Shown: positions 13,226 to 27,300, counted from the stretch's first letter. The stretch: DNA of 64,000 nt from Manis javanica (GCF_040802235.1 NC_133164.1:111742302-111806301); one strand, 5' to 3'. Translations and numbers: made by a program. The notes: generated by a model not told the origin, from the sequence alone.

Positions 13226-16200
13226 TGGATATTTATATACAAAATTATTTGCTATATTCTGGCATATGTTCAGAGACCCTCTGTGGAACAAGGTAGAGAG
13301 TGAAGAGGGGGATAGGTAGTTTTTAGTGACAGAGGAGTTTTGATACCTATGGACAAGATATGGAAATCAACCCTATGCAATTATGCCATCCCACAGTATT
13401 GTCACCTTTAAACTCTGCTGCCCTAAATGTATGGTGAAGCTGTGCTCCTTCTATGATTTCGTAAGTGCTAGATTCAAGTTGACAGTAAGGTCTTGGCTGT
13501 GAGCTTTATTTAGGGCATGGTAAGGCTGCCAAAGGTTTCCTATTACGTCATGAGATCTAAATAGTTTTTCCATCACAGATGACAGAGTCTGCCTTCATCC
13601 ATCTTCCCTCTCACCCCATGTACCTTGTGAGTAATGATATGTGAGACTGCACAGTAGTTAGGTGTGTGATTTGTGGTTGTTTTTCTCCATGAAAGGTTAA
13701 AGGGCCATTAAATGATAGTGGTCTTATTTAAGGCACAGACAACAAGGATATATTTTTCCAGTTTCTCACACATATTTTTGCTTTCCTCTGATAAGATTTC
13801 CACACAAGTGATTCAGCTTAACTGAAAAAAAAATTCCTGATTCCATGATACTTGAGTCATGAGCCCTTCATGTAACTAAAGTAAACTTTCTCCCTGCGAT
13901 CTTTTTTCTATAATTTAACTTTCTGCTTAAAAGCAATATCGAGGCAAAAACCAAATAGATCCAGTCATTACAGCAGTAGGAACAGAAAGATTTAACTAAA
14001 GGGAGACTACATTTGTTCTGCAGTATGGAAAACATGTCTTTTTTAACTTGTATTTTTTCCTTAAGCTGTTGTAGTTGGGTGAAATAGCCATTATGATAGA
14101 GTCTCAGAGGATGGTCCAGGAGACCAGAGGAGGGCATCTGAGCCAGCCCAGACAGGTGGGGTCTTGAAGCCCCTGTGTGCATATGCCCGAACTGAGTTTT
14201 TGTAAAGGAGTGGCAATAGCTGGATGAACAAAGAAGGGATTGGTATGGCTGACAGAGAAAAGAGGCCCAGTGAAGAAAGAGACCCAGGCAAATATTATGA
14301 AAAGTTAAGTATGTCAGAAGTAAAGCATGGGTGTGGGAGAGAGGTGGGAGCTATGGCTTTGGAGAGAGGTGGGCATGGATGAAGGACTGGGTGTGTCCCG
14401 CACAGCACCCCTGCAGGTGAAGGGGGTCAAGGGAGACACTTGATCAGATTTATTTTAAAGAAAGATCAGCTTGTCTGAAACACAAATGGTGGGCTTAAAG
14501 GTATGGGTTTGAAGCTATTGCTAAAAATCAAGGTAGAGATGTAGAGTGCTAAAGGCAGTGTGGATGGAAGGGAGATGACAACTTCGAGAAAAATGGAAAT
14601 TGGGTCACTAAGGCCTGCCCACTCGTCTTTTGTTTTTATATGTGTTTGCTTCCCAGCAAATCAATGCTGACTGTGGATCCCTCTTCCCAGCCCCGCTCTC
14701 AAGCTCTCTCCCTGTGATTTTAGAATCATGATCATCTTTAGTCTATTGTGTGCAGGATAGTCTGTCTGAGGATATGACATTTGACTTGAGACTTGAAGGA
14801 TGAGAAGGGGCCCTCAAAGGGAGGTTGTGAGAAGAGACTCCCAGCAGCAAGCTCTTTGGCTAAGTGTTTGTTCTAAAGCTTGGAAAGGAGGTCCTCTCCT
14901 GGGCAAACCTCATGCTCTGTGTCATTCAAACTAGGTTTGAAGGACCTCCTTGAGTCAATCGTTTCAGAGAGTGAAAATCTGTTCAGTTTTTAGTGAGATT
15001 AAGCTGCTGGTAATTCTTAGGCATGGACATGGATAAAGGGGTGTGGGGAAGGCAAATAAGTAAACAATGCTAATCAAAGAAGAAATTGGAAGAATAAAGG
15101 GTGGAGGAGGGAGAGCAAGAGAGAGACTTACCCAGAGGAGAAATAACCATTGCGCTGAGCAGAGCCCATATTACAGGTGGTGGTACATTCTGGAAATGTT
15201 GTCTTCCACCTAAATGAATGCAAGGATTTTGTGTTTTTTCAGTTTTTACTGACAGTCCAGTCTCCTCTAGATATGGAAAGAAGTTGGTTCATTTACATTT
15301 CTAATGGTGTGTCATTCTTTCCACTTGAAAAATTCATTGAAAGAAAATAATTATTTTTGCTGGGTCCTAGTAAAATTTTCTGACTTGCCGAGATAATTCT
15401 AATTTCATATTCCTTTTCAGATGAGAGCAGTATCTAGAATCTGGGTTGTTCTTAGCTCAGCTCAGCAGTTGATATACAAAGAATTAGGGGGAAACAACAT
15501 CAAGACTACATAATCAGAAATAAATGACCAGAACTGGAGCACATCTCATTAAAACCTCAACCTGTATAAAGAGAGAACTTATCAAATAAATCAGCTTTAC
15601 TCCTATGGCTTTTCAACCATTAATTTTCATCATGATGTGCTGCCCTTTATTTTTTAAAATCTGAAGTTAATTACATACAAAGTCAGTGATATAATTCAGG
15701 TAAACTAAAGGTTAATTTAGGACTATAGATTAAGGTATACAATCTTGTTTGCGTGATCTAAGAGCAAAAAAAGCCTCTAGTTAATTACTTTCTGATTACT
15801 CCGAGAATCTTGACATTTTAAGGTTAGAAGCACCTTGAGTGTCTATTAATTTTTCTTTCAGGAAGTTGATACTGCACTGAGATGAAGCGATTATCTCCAC
15901 TCCCTGTAACAAAACTACTTTTCTGGTCAACGTGCTCTCTTCTCAACTCTCCCTGCAATTTTGGTCATGATTTCTATCTACTGGAAAACATTCTCAGTAC
16001 TCACTGCACACACTGACTCCACGAGAGGATTCTCACTGATATATGGGCAATGCTCTGAGTATGAATGAAAAAACTAATGACAACGAGGATGGCAAATAAT
16101 GATGTGTCATATCTTATATGACACACAAATTAATCAGTCTTTGTAAATCATTAATTAGGAATAGCATGTGATTAACCACAACTCCTGCTCTTTCAGAATG

Positions 16201-17595
16201 GACGCATTGTGGGATGATAAACATGCATAGCAAGCTGTTCTGGTTTGGGGGGAACCTGGTTTCATGGGGTTGATGCTACTGCTAATTATCTGGAAGTTAG
16301 CAGATAAATATTTTAAAATTCAGAAAAAGCTCCACACTGACAAAAATATCAGTAGGTAAACAGTATATATGAATTGATGTCTTCTTTTATATTTTAAAAA
16401 GATAAGACAGATTTGTTGAAGGTCTGAGTGAATCTGGGGTAAATATTGCAAATTTCACTATTTTCTAAAAGGTATTTTGTTTGAGAAATAAATGCAATCA
16501 GTTGTACATTTCCTAAAGATTTTCCCTTCAAGTAAACATTCTCTTTCTTTGGTGGGATTTTATTTTTATCACACATGCCTTTTTTTTTTCTGTTTAGAAC
16601 ACATATTGATATGATACTATTGGTCAATGATGATATTTGTTTTATTTTACACATACAATTTCTAAAAGAAGACCAAATTTTTTTTTAGTTAGGTATCACT
16701 CTTCATGTTTGCTATTTTTTAAAAGTATTTCCTAATGTCTAGGCTGTTTTAAAAGTATAGCATTCTCACTGATTTCATTTCTTTCTAATTATCTCTAGTT
16801 CTCTGATTCTATTCACAAATTTTTGTATGACTTTAATTATATATCTTTAAATATCCCTTCATAAAAGAAAAAAATGCCCTGTCATTGTATTCACTTGCAG
16901 TAAGTTTAAAGAGCATTAAGTCTGGTTTTTAGGTGAGATTCTTTGGTAAAAAATATTTATTTATATTTTCCATAAGATGTTATTGTCACAGGTCTTACTT
17001 TTACGTGACTTTAATCACATTTAAGCATTTAATCTCAGGGTTATCTTATGTAAACTCATCCAGTAGGACCTTTACATACTGGTGCTTTTCATAAAAGCGA
17101 ATAATCTAAAAAATTATGTATTCAAAAGATCTGCTCAGACCATTTGTCCAAAGCAGCTAGCAGAATTCCTTTGTTTAATCTGCATAACATTTACTTCTTT
17201 TACTTCATAGCTCTGACAAATGACACTGTCTCATTCCCAGTTAGAAGTCTAGAAAATGTTTTCCCTGGTCATCTGTTAACATGAATATTATCACTTTTTA
17301 GATTCTGAGGAAAAGAGAAAACTTCAAACAGTCAAGAGGATTTAGGAGCTGAAGAAACTAAGGGTCTAAAATGGAGGAAAATTTGCCAAGGATGAGAAGG
17401 AAGAGGTTAGGCAACCTTCTAAACAGAATGCAAATTTATCAGTTATATATCCTGAAATCAAGGTATAAAATTCACACTGTGAGCTTCAGCATTTTTCAGA
17501 CACAGATTATATTGACTCGGAAGTTAGGCAGAAATAGCATATGTAGGTGGGGACGGGTATGTACTTGGCAATTAATATTCTTGTTGGGTTTGTTT
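13226..17595. other. Unassigned intergenic DNA
   Basis: No gene recognised. The segment mixes AT-rich DNA with purine-rich stretches at about 14,100-14,620 and 14,760-15,150 that look like decayed dispersed repeats. A perfect 10-bp inverted repeat with a 3-base loop lies at 16103-16125. Open frames at 13868-14291 and 16394-16654 show no domain or codon evidence. Confidence 0.4.
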
Positions 17596-17720
17596 TTTTT
17601 AAAAAAATTTTATATTAAGGTACATACGATAAGTTGCACAAATCTGAATGTATAGCTTGTTGAATTTTGACATGTATATGCACTCATATAACTATGGCCC
17701 AGATCAAGATTCTTGTTGGC
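17596..17720 (-). mobile_element. L1 3'UTR fragment
   Basis: The order ttatattaaggtacatac, then aagttgcacaaatctg, then ttgaattttgacatgtatat is the reverse complement of a common old L1 3'UTR. It is a short 5'-truncated copy with its 3' end on the left. Confidence 0.55.
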
Positions 17721-18329
17721 TTGTTTTCAACTGACTTTTGAGCCATATAGTTATTCTTAATTATTCATGCCAGTAGAGGGAAGCAGTGGTATGAATAATA
17801 GAAAAAATAATTTATTTTTGGCTTTTAATGGGCATTTTTGTTTAGAGTGATATGGATAAGTCAGAACTTTCTGGAATTTGTGACTCTTCAAGCAAAATAT
17901 TCTATTTACCCCTATTGCCAAAAGTTGTTTTTTGAAGAAGGTTTATCTCCTCAACCTTAATCCTGTTTTCTACTTAATGCATTGGAAATGCGAGGCTTGG
18001 AAAGCATCATGCTTCACTCATTTTGATTCCATGCCATTGCTAGGCCGTGTTTTTCTCCCTTCAAGCCTGCTCTCTTAAATCCACATTGCCTGAGTGGTGG
18101 GGGAGAACTATCTGGTGTGGTTTGTAAAGTTGTTCCCTGTAGCTGAAGCATTAGCATAAAACCTGTGCTGTGCCTGCCTCTCATGACTTTTATTTTCCTT
18201 TCTACTTCTTCTATAAAATAAGAACTAAAAGCATTTGCTTTTCTTATGAAGCACTTTGCACAAATAATTCTGTGCACAAATGATCTCAAAAAATAACTCA
18301 ATAAAGGGTATACAAATAACATCCCATGT
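17721..18329. other. Unassigned intergenic DNA
   Basis: Nothing recognised. A minus-strand frame running from 18014 into the next segment has no domain and overlaps repeat-like DNA, so it is not called a gene. Confidence 0.4.
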
Positions 18330-18890
18330 ATCATTCCTTTAACAAATGGGAACCAAACTCCTGTGCCAGGTGCTGTTCTAGGTCCTGGGGCTTTAGCAGT
18401 TACACAGAACCCAGACCCAGTTCTCCCAAGCCTGTACCTCAAGGAGCCAGACAGGCAACACATATTCAAAACGGGATCTTTGACATGATATTGGGTGGTG
18501 ACAAGTGGCATAGAAAATAAATCATGGGAAGGGAAAGGAACTGGTTGAGGCAATCTTTTGGAAAGTGTGATACTTTAGATATTGACCATAATGAAGAAAT
18601 GGAACTGTGGATATCTGGGGAAGATGATTTCTCCAAGAGGAAAGTGTAGGTGGAAAGGCCTGAGGGGACAGGAGTGTGTTACTGGGCCGCATAGACAGGC
18701 TGGAGACGCAGCTCAGGAAAAGCCCAGGACACATGCCCGGCAGGAACAGGGGCCTGATCTTAGAAGGTGTGATCAAGGACAGAGAGGATCTGGATTTGAT
18801 TTCAGTGCGACGGATCATCATACAGGGCTTTAAGAAAGGAAGTGACATGATATGATTGGCACTTTTACTGGGGAGTTTCGAAGTTTGTTC
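18330..18890 (+). repeat. Ancient dispersed repeat, family not named
   Basis: Text such as tgtgccaggtgctgttctag, then cctgaggggacaggagtgtg, and later aggaagtgacatgat follows an order seen in a widespread mammalian repeat. I cannot give the family name with confidence. Open frames on both strands here are by-products. Confidence 0.4.
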
Positions 18891-19188
18891 AAGATCACGC
18901 AGCATTTATATGATCTGGCATGGATTCCCTTAACTACCGAATGCCCACAATAAAATGTGATAGTCAGTACATTCAAAGAGAAACCTGTTCACTGAATTTT
19001 GAAGAAACCTCCAGTTTGACTTCAAATTAGTCAAACCACTTGCCTGTCACTTGAGGTCATTTTCTATATCATTTCTGCCAACTTCTTTTGCAGTGTTTTC
19101 CTAAGTTTGAGAAAGTACATCTCCCGAAAAGGAATCCAAAATTCTTCGGTGTTGTTCTGAATGTGCTGATTCTTTCTTCTGTTGACCT

Positions 19189-19585
19189 GTGTAATAGTCT
19201 GTTAGGACCGCCGGTAGCAAAGTGCCGCAGACCGGCGGCTTACCCGGCAGAAATGTATTTTCTCACAGTTCTGGAGGCTGGAACGCCGAGATCAAGGTGT
19301 CGTCGGTGCTTGTTTCTCCTGAGGCCTCTCTCCTTGGCCTGCAGGTGCTGTCTTCTCCTCCCTGTATCTCTACATGGTCTCCGTCTGAAGGTCTATGTTC
19401 TAACTCTTCTTATAAAGGGAGACGTCATATTGAATTAGGGCCCATCCCGGTGACCTCACTGTAACCTAATCACTTCTTTAAAGACCCTGTGTCCTAATAC
19501 AGTCACACATTCTGAGGTACTTGGGAGTTAGGACTTGAACAAGTGCATGTAGAGGGGGCACAGTTTGGCCTATCCCTTCCCTATG
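19189..19585 (-). mobile_element. MLT1-like solo LTR with CpG-rich end
   Basis: In plus-strand reading it runs from an agtctgttagg-type end through tctcacagttctggaggctg, ctctctccttggcctgcagg, a cattctgaggtacttggg block and a final cacagtttggccta. This is the reverse of a MaLR/MLT1-type LTR. The part at 19,205-19,255 is unusually rich in CpG and contains an 8-bp inverted repeat (19208-19215 with 19231-19238). No internal viral region is present. Confidence 0.6.
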
Positions 19586-20754
19586 CATGTTATGCTTCCA
19601 ATCAGGAAGCCAGATAGAAAAAATGTGATCTGAACACAGTTTCACTCCCCCATTTCAAAGTAACCTTCTGGAAGTAAACTTAGGGATGGGGTGTGTGCTC
19701 ATGTCTGCTACAGAGTTCTACACTTGGGTTTTTTATTTTCTTTGGTGGCTTTTCTTCTACTCAATCCCTGTCCCCCTTCTTCTTATTCCTGGTCTTGCAT
19801 AGAACTTAAAGGAGATGCAGCAGAAGTGCTTGTCGGGATTTAAACACACTTTCCTTAATTTCCCCACAAAACCACCCTATACCACCCCACAGGTGTTTCT
19901 TACCTGTGGAAGAGATGGGGCCAATCCAGAGGAATTACCATGGAGAATATGAGAACTTAAAGTGGTGTGCCTCAGAGGATGCCCAAGAGTTTAGAAGAAA
20001 ATTTCTCATTTAGAAACCATAATATATGACCTTTGTCCTGAGGTCTGTCTCCCTCCCACCTGCAATGGAGTATCTACTTCTTTAAATCTCTATAAGGAGA
20101 ATGGTTCCCCCTCCTCTCCGACCCCTCCGTCCTGGAAAATCCACATAGCTTGCAGGCTTGGTCTTGCCCTGGGATTTGTCCTCTGCAGTATATTTTGCAA
20201 AGACTGAATGTTTCAGTCTTGACTGAAGCAGGAAAGGGCCATGGAAAGCTCACATGTACAACCTCTTTTACGATTTCTCAGCCTTATTAGTTACAGAATA
20301 CAATTCTTCCCGGCCACCTATCAAGTAAAATTTTAGCTAAATGTTTCCCAGGGACAGAGCCAGTAGTGTTTAAATCCATATAAAGGAAAAAGAAATACTT
20401 AAATACAACACAAGCTACACAGACTTCCATGTAAATTAAATGACCATATTTTGATTTGGAGCAGTGTCAATAATTACAGTGATTTGTTTGTTGTAATTCG
20501 AACTACAAAGTGTCTTTTATTTGTTGTTTTTTTTTTGGTAGATAAAGATAAACCACAGTTCCACTCAGGGTTGCTAAGTTATTTTGCGCCCCTCCCAACT
20601 TTTTTGCATTTAGTGGGATTTAAGATGCCTGCATGAAGTAGAAAGAAAAACTAATTTGAATAGAGTTTTACTCTTTTGTTTTTCCATACTTATTAGCTTC
20701 CCTAACATTTCGTATCATACTTCAAGGTGAATGGAAACATATTAATATTTGAGG
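19586..20754. other. Unassigned intergenic DNA
   Basis: No recognised gene or repeat family. Short open frames show no domain. Confidence 0.45.
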
Positions 20755-20935
20755 GTGTGTATTATTTGCCAAAAACTGTACTGGCTTCTTTATAAGTGTC
20801 ATATAACTTAATCACAAACCAATGACTAGAGTTTATTATCCCCACCTTAGAGATAAGAAGACTGAGGCTGGAGAGATAAAGTGATTTGCTGGGGCCACTA
20901 GCATGCCAGTAAAAGGAGTGAAAACCGAGCCCGGG
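20755..20935 (-). repeat. MIR fragment
   Basis: The plus strand shows the reversed MIR core: ttattatccccaccttagag, then agactgaggctggagag, then aagtgatttgctggggcc. Divergence is that of an ancient copy. Confidence 0.7.
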
Positions 20936-23900
20936 GCAAACTCTGCCAGTTAGATACGATTTGATAACTGCAGTGGGACAGTGCTGTAGAGCCGAAGCCA
21001 GCCCCTGGAATTCCGTCATCCACACGGCTGGGGCTGCTGCTGGGGCCAGCACACCAAGGGGCAGGACCAGGATGGGGCATAAGGCTTACCCTGTAACAAT
21101 GCGGGGGGTTGGGTTGCCAGACCCCTCATGTAGTTGAAAATCCTTCTATAGCTTTTGATCCCCAAGACTAAACTAATAAGAGCCCACTGTTGACCAGTGG
21201 GTTATATGTATTATATACCATATTCTTACAAATAAAATAAGCTAGAGAAAAGAATTTTTTTTCAAATTGACAGAAATCTTCAACAAATTTTCCAATGTAT
21301 TTCTCGAAAAAAATATTTGTAAATGAATCAGCACTGTTCAAACCTGTTTTGTTCAAGGGCTAATTGTAATTCAGCAGGCAAAAGAACATCTAAATAATAG
21401 GCAAAAAATTAACCCATTAGGCCCAGGGTGTGGACAGTATTGCACAGCAGGCGAGCAGTAGAAAGCACCCAGCATCAGGACCTTTTTCTCTTCAGCCGTG
21501 GCAAGTATGAGAACAGGTGTTCACATTGTCACATAGTTCTTCAGAGACAGGTACAAAATGTCAGGATGCACTGTCAGCAGGCAGCATGTGGTAACATCAG
21601 ACAGCAGATCGCTGGCTGTAGTCACCCTAAATCCCAGTTCCCAATGCTTGGAACTGGGATACAAAGCAACGATGACCATCAGGATGGATCACTTGGTAGA
21701 GTGTTTCTGGATTCTTCCTGAACCTTCCTGTTGAAGGTGAGGCTTTTCCTGAAAATTGGGCTGAAGCTTCTTCAACCTGTGGCCTTCAAAGTGAGTGAAA
21801 GAGGGCTGCACAAATAGGGAACTAGACAGACCTGGATAGGTGGCCCTAAAATATGAGTGAAGAGAAATTCAACACGGAATAAAAATGCCTTTCTAATCTC
21901 ATCTTGACATTCATTCAGTTAGTTATCTGTTGAGCAGATGCAGAGAAGCCAACACTGAAACAAGTTAAGACTGCATCACTTCAGAGGAAAATTTAACATC
22001 TACTCTGGTGCCTGGTATGAGGTTTGGAGCCCAAGGAAAGGGTAGAAAGTAAGATTTGGATCCCCTTTCCCAAAGGTCTGATGGCAATGTGCCTAGTTGT
22101 CTTTGTGAATGTACTTGGAACCTAACCCTGGTCACATACATGCTTGCTGGTGGATTTTAAGGGTTGTAGAAGAGTTACATAAAAAAACTTCGGTGATGGA
22201 ATTGGTAGGAAAAGAACCCCAGCAGAAGCACTGTAGGCTGTAGCTCTCTGCACCTGTTTGCCAGTCAGAAAGAGCGTCAAGTAGGTAGAGGGGAGGTCCA
22301 CGCAGAAATCACAGCTCAGTAAGTTAACACTCTGAGTAACACAAAAATCACGAAAACCCACATGCCTCGGATGTTTAAAGCCTATGCAATAAATGCCAAA
22401 ACATTGTCACACCACCCGCTTACACCCAGCTGAATCATCACCTTGTCCTCTTCCTGCTGACAGTTTATTCTATGCTTAGTGAGTCATTTCTGGATCGCTC
22501 TTTGTTCTGCTGAACTGAATAAAGCATTATGAATTTTCAATGTTTCTGTATTGTTTGATTTCTAAATTGTATGCCCAGATATGCTTGTGAAGAATTTTGC
22601 TTTAATACCACAAATGGCCTCTGAATGTTTATTTAATTATGATTTAAACATCACATGGAATAGGGGGTTGCTTATGACATTAAATGCGGACCAGGCAGAA
22701 GGATTAATGATTGTATTTATAATGCCTAAAAGAAGATGCCTTGGGACTCTAGGAAGGATAGAATTATTTACCTCAACTAAGACATACTTCCTGGAAGGCG
22801 GAAGTACTGGAGTGAGTTAATCCATGTTGTCTTTCTGAAATAAATATAGGACCAATTCTCCCTGCAGCAGTTTCTTTGTTCTTTGAAGGCCACACTGTAA
22901 ACTCAGAAACTATACGTTTGATAATGGAAATAATGCTGAGTGGAGATATTTTAGAGGCGTTCCACATCGATGAGATTCATCTACCTGTTTCTTGGTACAT
23001 AAGCCTGGATCGGTCACTCAACCTCACCAGTCCCAATATTTATTCCCTGTAAAATTTTAGGAGAAAACGTTTGTCGCCAGGATATTATGAATATTACACT
23101 AGTTAAGTCATTAAAAGTACTTAATAATGTTTAACATTCATAGGAAGTGCTCAATATATTTTTGAACTTTGAAAAGAATTACTATGATTTGTGTTACTAT
23201 TGTACGTATTTGGAAAACCTTAAGAAAATATCCCATTAGAGAATCAGAATCCTCTCAACATCAAGACGTCTCTGCGGACCAGGACTTTCCTCCTGAAACT
23301 TCCACTTTTTCTCCTTTGAAGCTACGTTTCAGCAAATCTCAGCCATTTCTTATTCTCTGAACCTGATGCACACATTGTCTCACTCATTCTCAGTCCACTT
23401 GGTCCCCTCTCCTAATGTGGGCTTTGTCTTCCTTCAAGACCTCACTCAAGGCCTCCTCTCCCATTCTTGTCTCTCATTTTCTGGGATGTGAAATTCTGAG
23501 TGTGTCATTTCTTTGAAATTTTTAGGTATTAAAAAAACACAATTAAAATGTAAAGGGCATTGAGCTGTCTACCAAAGTCAATTGTGAGTGTAATGCAGGC
23601 GTAGTTTTTGTATTTCTTGGCACTGAACACTATAAACCACACTCTCAATGGATTCTACTGTTCTGATAATGTTTTTGCTCTTGGTTGGCCCCATCCTGTA
23701 ATGACTTTGAATACTTCACTTCTCTCATTTTTACTGGTTTTACTTGACTGGGAAGAATCAGTATCTCATGTTTGAAAATCTGTTACTTGAATAGTAGTAG
23801 AATTAAATATCACACAAATTCAATTTTGTAATCATGGTTGAACATTGAGCTAATATAAGAGTTAGCATATATTCATGCTGTCCTGTCTTGCTTCTGAGAG

Positions 23901-24285
23901 ATACTTTTTTACTGACTAAAGAGCAACGTTTACATTTCAAAAAGTTTAGTCAAAATGTAAAGTATTGCTGAAAAGGTATTTTGAGACAGAAATAGCTATT
24001 TCTAAATCTAAAATGGCTTAAATTTCTTTTCTCTAACAGAGGGAATATAACACAATGTCTGTCTAGAAAATATTTCCTGGTGGTACCATATGACATATGT
24101 TTGATATATACCTTTGAACCACCATTTCTGTCAAATGAGTGAATAATCAATAACCACCATGCTTATCTAAATAGACAGGCACAAAATAGCCATAGAATAA
24201 CAGCCAACAGCCTCAAATTCTAGGTGCTCCTGGGCAGGTCCAAAGTACCAGATTCAGTATACTGACTTACCCTCAACTGATTTTA
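20936..24285. other. Unassigned intergenic DNA
   Basis: No gene recognised. GC-moderate stretches at about 21,430-21,830 and 22,100-22,370 could be decayed repeats or a very old retrocopy, but no protein family is recognisable in any frame. Confidence 0.4.
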
Positions 24286-24640
24286 TTAAGGAATGAGTGT
24301 TTGTGTCCCCCAGAAATGTGTATGTTGAAATCTAATCCCCATTGTGAATGTATTTGGAGGTAGAGTCTTTAGGATGTATTAGGTCATGTGGGTGGAGCCC
24401 TCATGAATAGATCGGTGCCCTTATAAGAAGAGAACTGAGAGCTAGTGCTCTTTCTGCCACGTAAGGATGCAGTGAGAAGTCAGCTGTCTCTTAATCGGAG
24501 AGGCCCCTCGCTAGAACCTGACCATGCTGGTACCCTGCTCTTGGACTCCCAGCCTCTGAAACTGTGAGAAATAAATTCCCGTTGTTTATAAGCCATCCAG
24601 TTTATGTGTGTTGTTATTGCAGCCTGAGTTGACAAAGATA
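24286..24640 (+). mobile_element. MLT1-like MaLR solo LTR
   Basis: Strong match in order to the MLT1 pattern: gtgtttgtgtcccccagaaa, tatgttgaaatctaatcccc, tggagccctcatgaatag, cccttataagaagag, then cctctgaaactgtgagaaat with an AATAAA polyadenylation-type signal, and a tail near ataagccatccag. Plus orientation, no internal region. Confidence 0.8.
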
Positions 24641-27119
24641 GACTTCTTATATCTCGTAGCCAGCAGGAGTGAAGGAATCATTTCTCAAAACTCTCCAGAA
24701 GTTTTTGTTGGTAAGATCAGCCCTCCAGAATAATAGTATCTTTGCATATCTTTGTGGCTCTAGATCAGTTCAAATCCATACCACCAAGTCTTATTCCAGC
24801 ATCTACAGAAGGATTCTGGTTTTCTAGACATGGGATTAGATCTTTGGGTTGTTCACTGAAACTAAAGGTAGACTAAGCAACTACTAACCTTTATTTTAGT
24901 TGGTATCTCAGGGCACTGGTATTAGGATACCTTATTCAAGGGGACTATGGACCCTCTTTTCTCAAAGAACATATAGAAGAGATTCTCAATACTTGTATAT
25001 TCAAATCAAGGTCAATTCAACAAGGAATATAGAAGACAAGAAAAGTCAAAACAAATAGTAGGAGCAGAGAACTTCAAGGATTTTTACAGAAAGTTACAGC
25101 TCATTGATTTTCATTCACCTTGGAAAGTACTGTTTGGCTAATTCATCAACTTCAGAACTTTCTGAGCATGAACTTTCTCACTTTTCATCTCATTTCTCTT
25201 TTTTTCAAGTTGATCTTAAGCCAAGGATTCTTGTTTGGCATCTCATCTAGATATGTCTGGCCCGTGGAGGTGCTACCAAGAAAGGGAAATTTTGAGAGTT
25301 CAAGGAGCTTAAAACCTAGTATTCAGAGTTTCTATAGAAAAAGGCATTATCACAGATCCTGTTCCCTTGGATACTGCACACGATAGTTTTCCAGGATGGT
25401 TCCAGTTTCAAGATCATAGCTTGCATTTTAAAATTCTTTGCTCCATTTGCTCCTTCCCTTTTTGAGTGCTATGCTGTTCAAGCTTGATAAAGGCATGATT
25501 AAAATAACTCCAGTGGTTAAAGCTGATAATATTTTCTTCTCATGACCAGATTTTCACTAGAACCTAGAACATAATAAATTTTCAGAAATGTTCATTCAAA
25601 TGCCAAAGCATTCCAGTTGACACTTTTAGGGTTGATTGAAAGTTAAACTGTCTACAGTTACAGAATTCACCTTCTCTTTGACTTCCTAAAGCTTAGATTT
25701 CTAAATATGCCACTAAATTTCTTGAGGGGGAAAAAAAGGGAAAAATAATATTATAGACTTGATAAAAAGAAATTAAATAATCCATCTGTTATACTGCTTA
25801 AAGCTAGAAAAGATCTTAGGAATTCTAGTTCAAGCTTATCATGTGAATTTTTTTTCTCACATAAATGGTTTATCAGAAAGTGAAATAAAAATGAAAATGA
25901 ATAAAATTACTTCTTAGGGCTAAGTAGTGCTCTGTCCTTTGGAGGTTATTTTAAAGATCAAAATGCTGTGCATACCTTTAGAATAAAGATTAAAATGCAG
26001 TGCATACCTTTAGAATATTAATTCAAATGTGTTGAAACAAGATCTAGAATAAAAAGCAAACATCCTATTTTCGAGGTCATTGCATTATCTGTGGAAGCTA
26101 TGTCAGAAAAAAGTATATTCAGGAAAAGTGGATATGGCTTCCACTAGAGTACCTGAATTTGGGTGGTTTTTATTACTATCACTGAGGAAGTGTTTGCACT
26201 ATTAAAAAGAATTGTAAACTAAGACTTAAATGTGAAGCTATGCCTTGTTCTATTTAGGATCTCGTAAAGGAGAGACCACACAGTAGTAATGAGTGGGAAG
26301 ACAGAACTCGTCTGCCTCTGGAGTGTTAGTGTCAGCTTCTAGGTGTTCACTCTCAATTCTCTCTTATCACCTTCCAACATCCCCTTATGCCACCTCCCTC
26401 TCATTCCTTTATCTCTGCCTCTTACATAATTTTTGCATCTTTTTTCTACTTTTTCCCAGAATCTATCATCCTTAACTGGAAACTCCTTTGGCCAGGTAGC
26501 TCTTCTCTTAAAATCCTCTTCCTGAAAACTACGTATCAATTTCCTTTCACAGCAGTGCCTCCCTCTCTCCTTTCTTTCTTCCCTCCATTTCTACTGTGAG
26601 TAAGCTAGATGTTGGGACAGCATCCTTATTAAACTAAATTTAAAGTTCAATGTGAATAACAGACAATTTTCCTAGCTGCACTCCCTCAAAAATATTTTTC
26701 TCCAATAAAATATAATTCTAAATAGTAGAATTTTAGGTAAAGAGAAATCTTGGGATAGAGGCCTTTAAATCACATCACTTAGTTTTTAGCTAATGCTTGC
26801 GGTTAATCCTGGGAGGATGAAGTCGTGCTGTTAATCCCTAGAAAGCCCATCATCTCCCTTTCACATCACTTGTCTTAGTTTTTCTCAGATGCTAAATAGA
26901 GCAGAATGGGTCTATGTAACAGTTGTCCAGAGGAAAATAAGTAATATTGGGACTTCAGTGTCCATCTTTTTCAGCCTTCCATACTTGGGGGCAGTTATTC
27001 AGTATCAGTTAAGATACTTTCTGCTGTAAGTAAATAGAAAATCCTGCCTCAAAAAGCATAAATGACAAACGGATTAACCCATACAATTGTTAGCTAAGAC
27101 ATATGGAATTAAGGTGACA
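24641..27119. other. Unassigned intergenic DNA with a 32-bp tandem duplication
   Basis: No gene recognised. A near-perfect tandem duplication lies at 25961-26016, listed separately. Pyrimidine-rich DNA at about 26,330-26,600 makes overlapping open frames on both strands, without domains. Confidence 0.45.
25961..26016. repeat. 32-bp tandem duplication
   Basis: The block beginning aaatgctgtgcataccttt at 25961 recurs at 25993 with one substitution in the shared 24 bases. The period is 32 bp. Confidence 0.8.
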
Positions 27120-27300
27120 GTAACAAGTATTCTTATTATTGAGATCATATTATATCCCAGGCATTATTCTAAGCATTTTATGTAGATTGACTTTTTTATT
27201 TCTGATGGTAACCCCTAAGGTGAGCACTATAATTTTCTCCATTTTACAGATGAGGAAACTGAGGCCCCATGTTGTTCAGGCTCGGGGACTGGTTAGTTCT
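27120..27300 (-). repeat. MIR fragment
   Basis: The reversed MIR core is clear: cattattctaagcatttta, then a three-quarter match through ctccattttacagatgagg and aaactgaggcc. Confidence 0.8.

Noticed and set aside
18014-18553. 179-residue minus-strand open frame
   Set aside because: No recognisable domain; overlaps an old dispersed repeat and has frames of similar length on the opposite strand.
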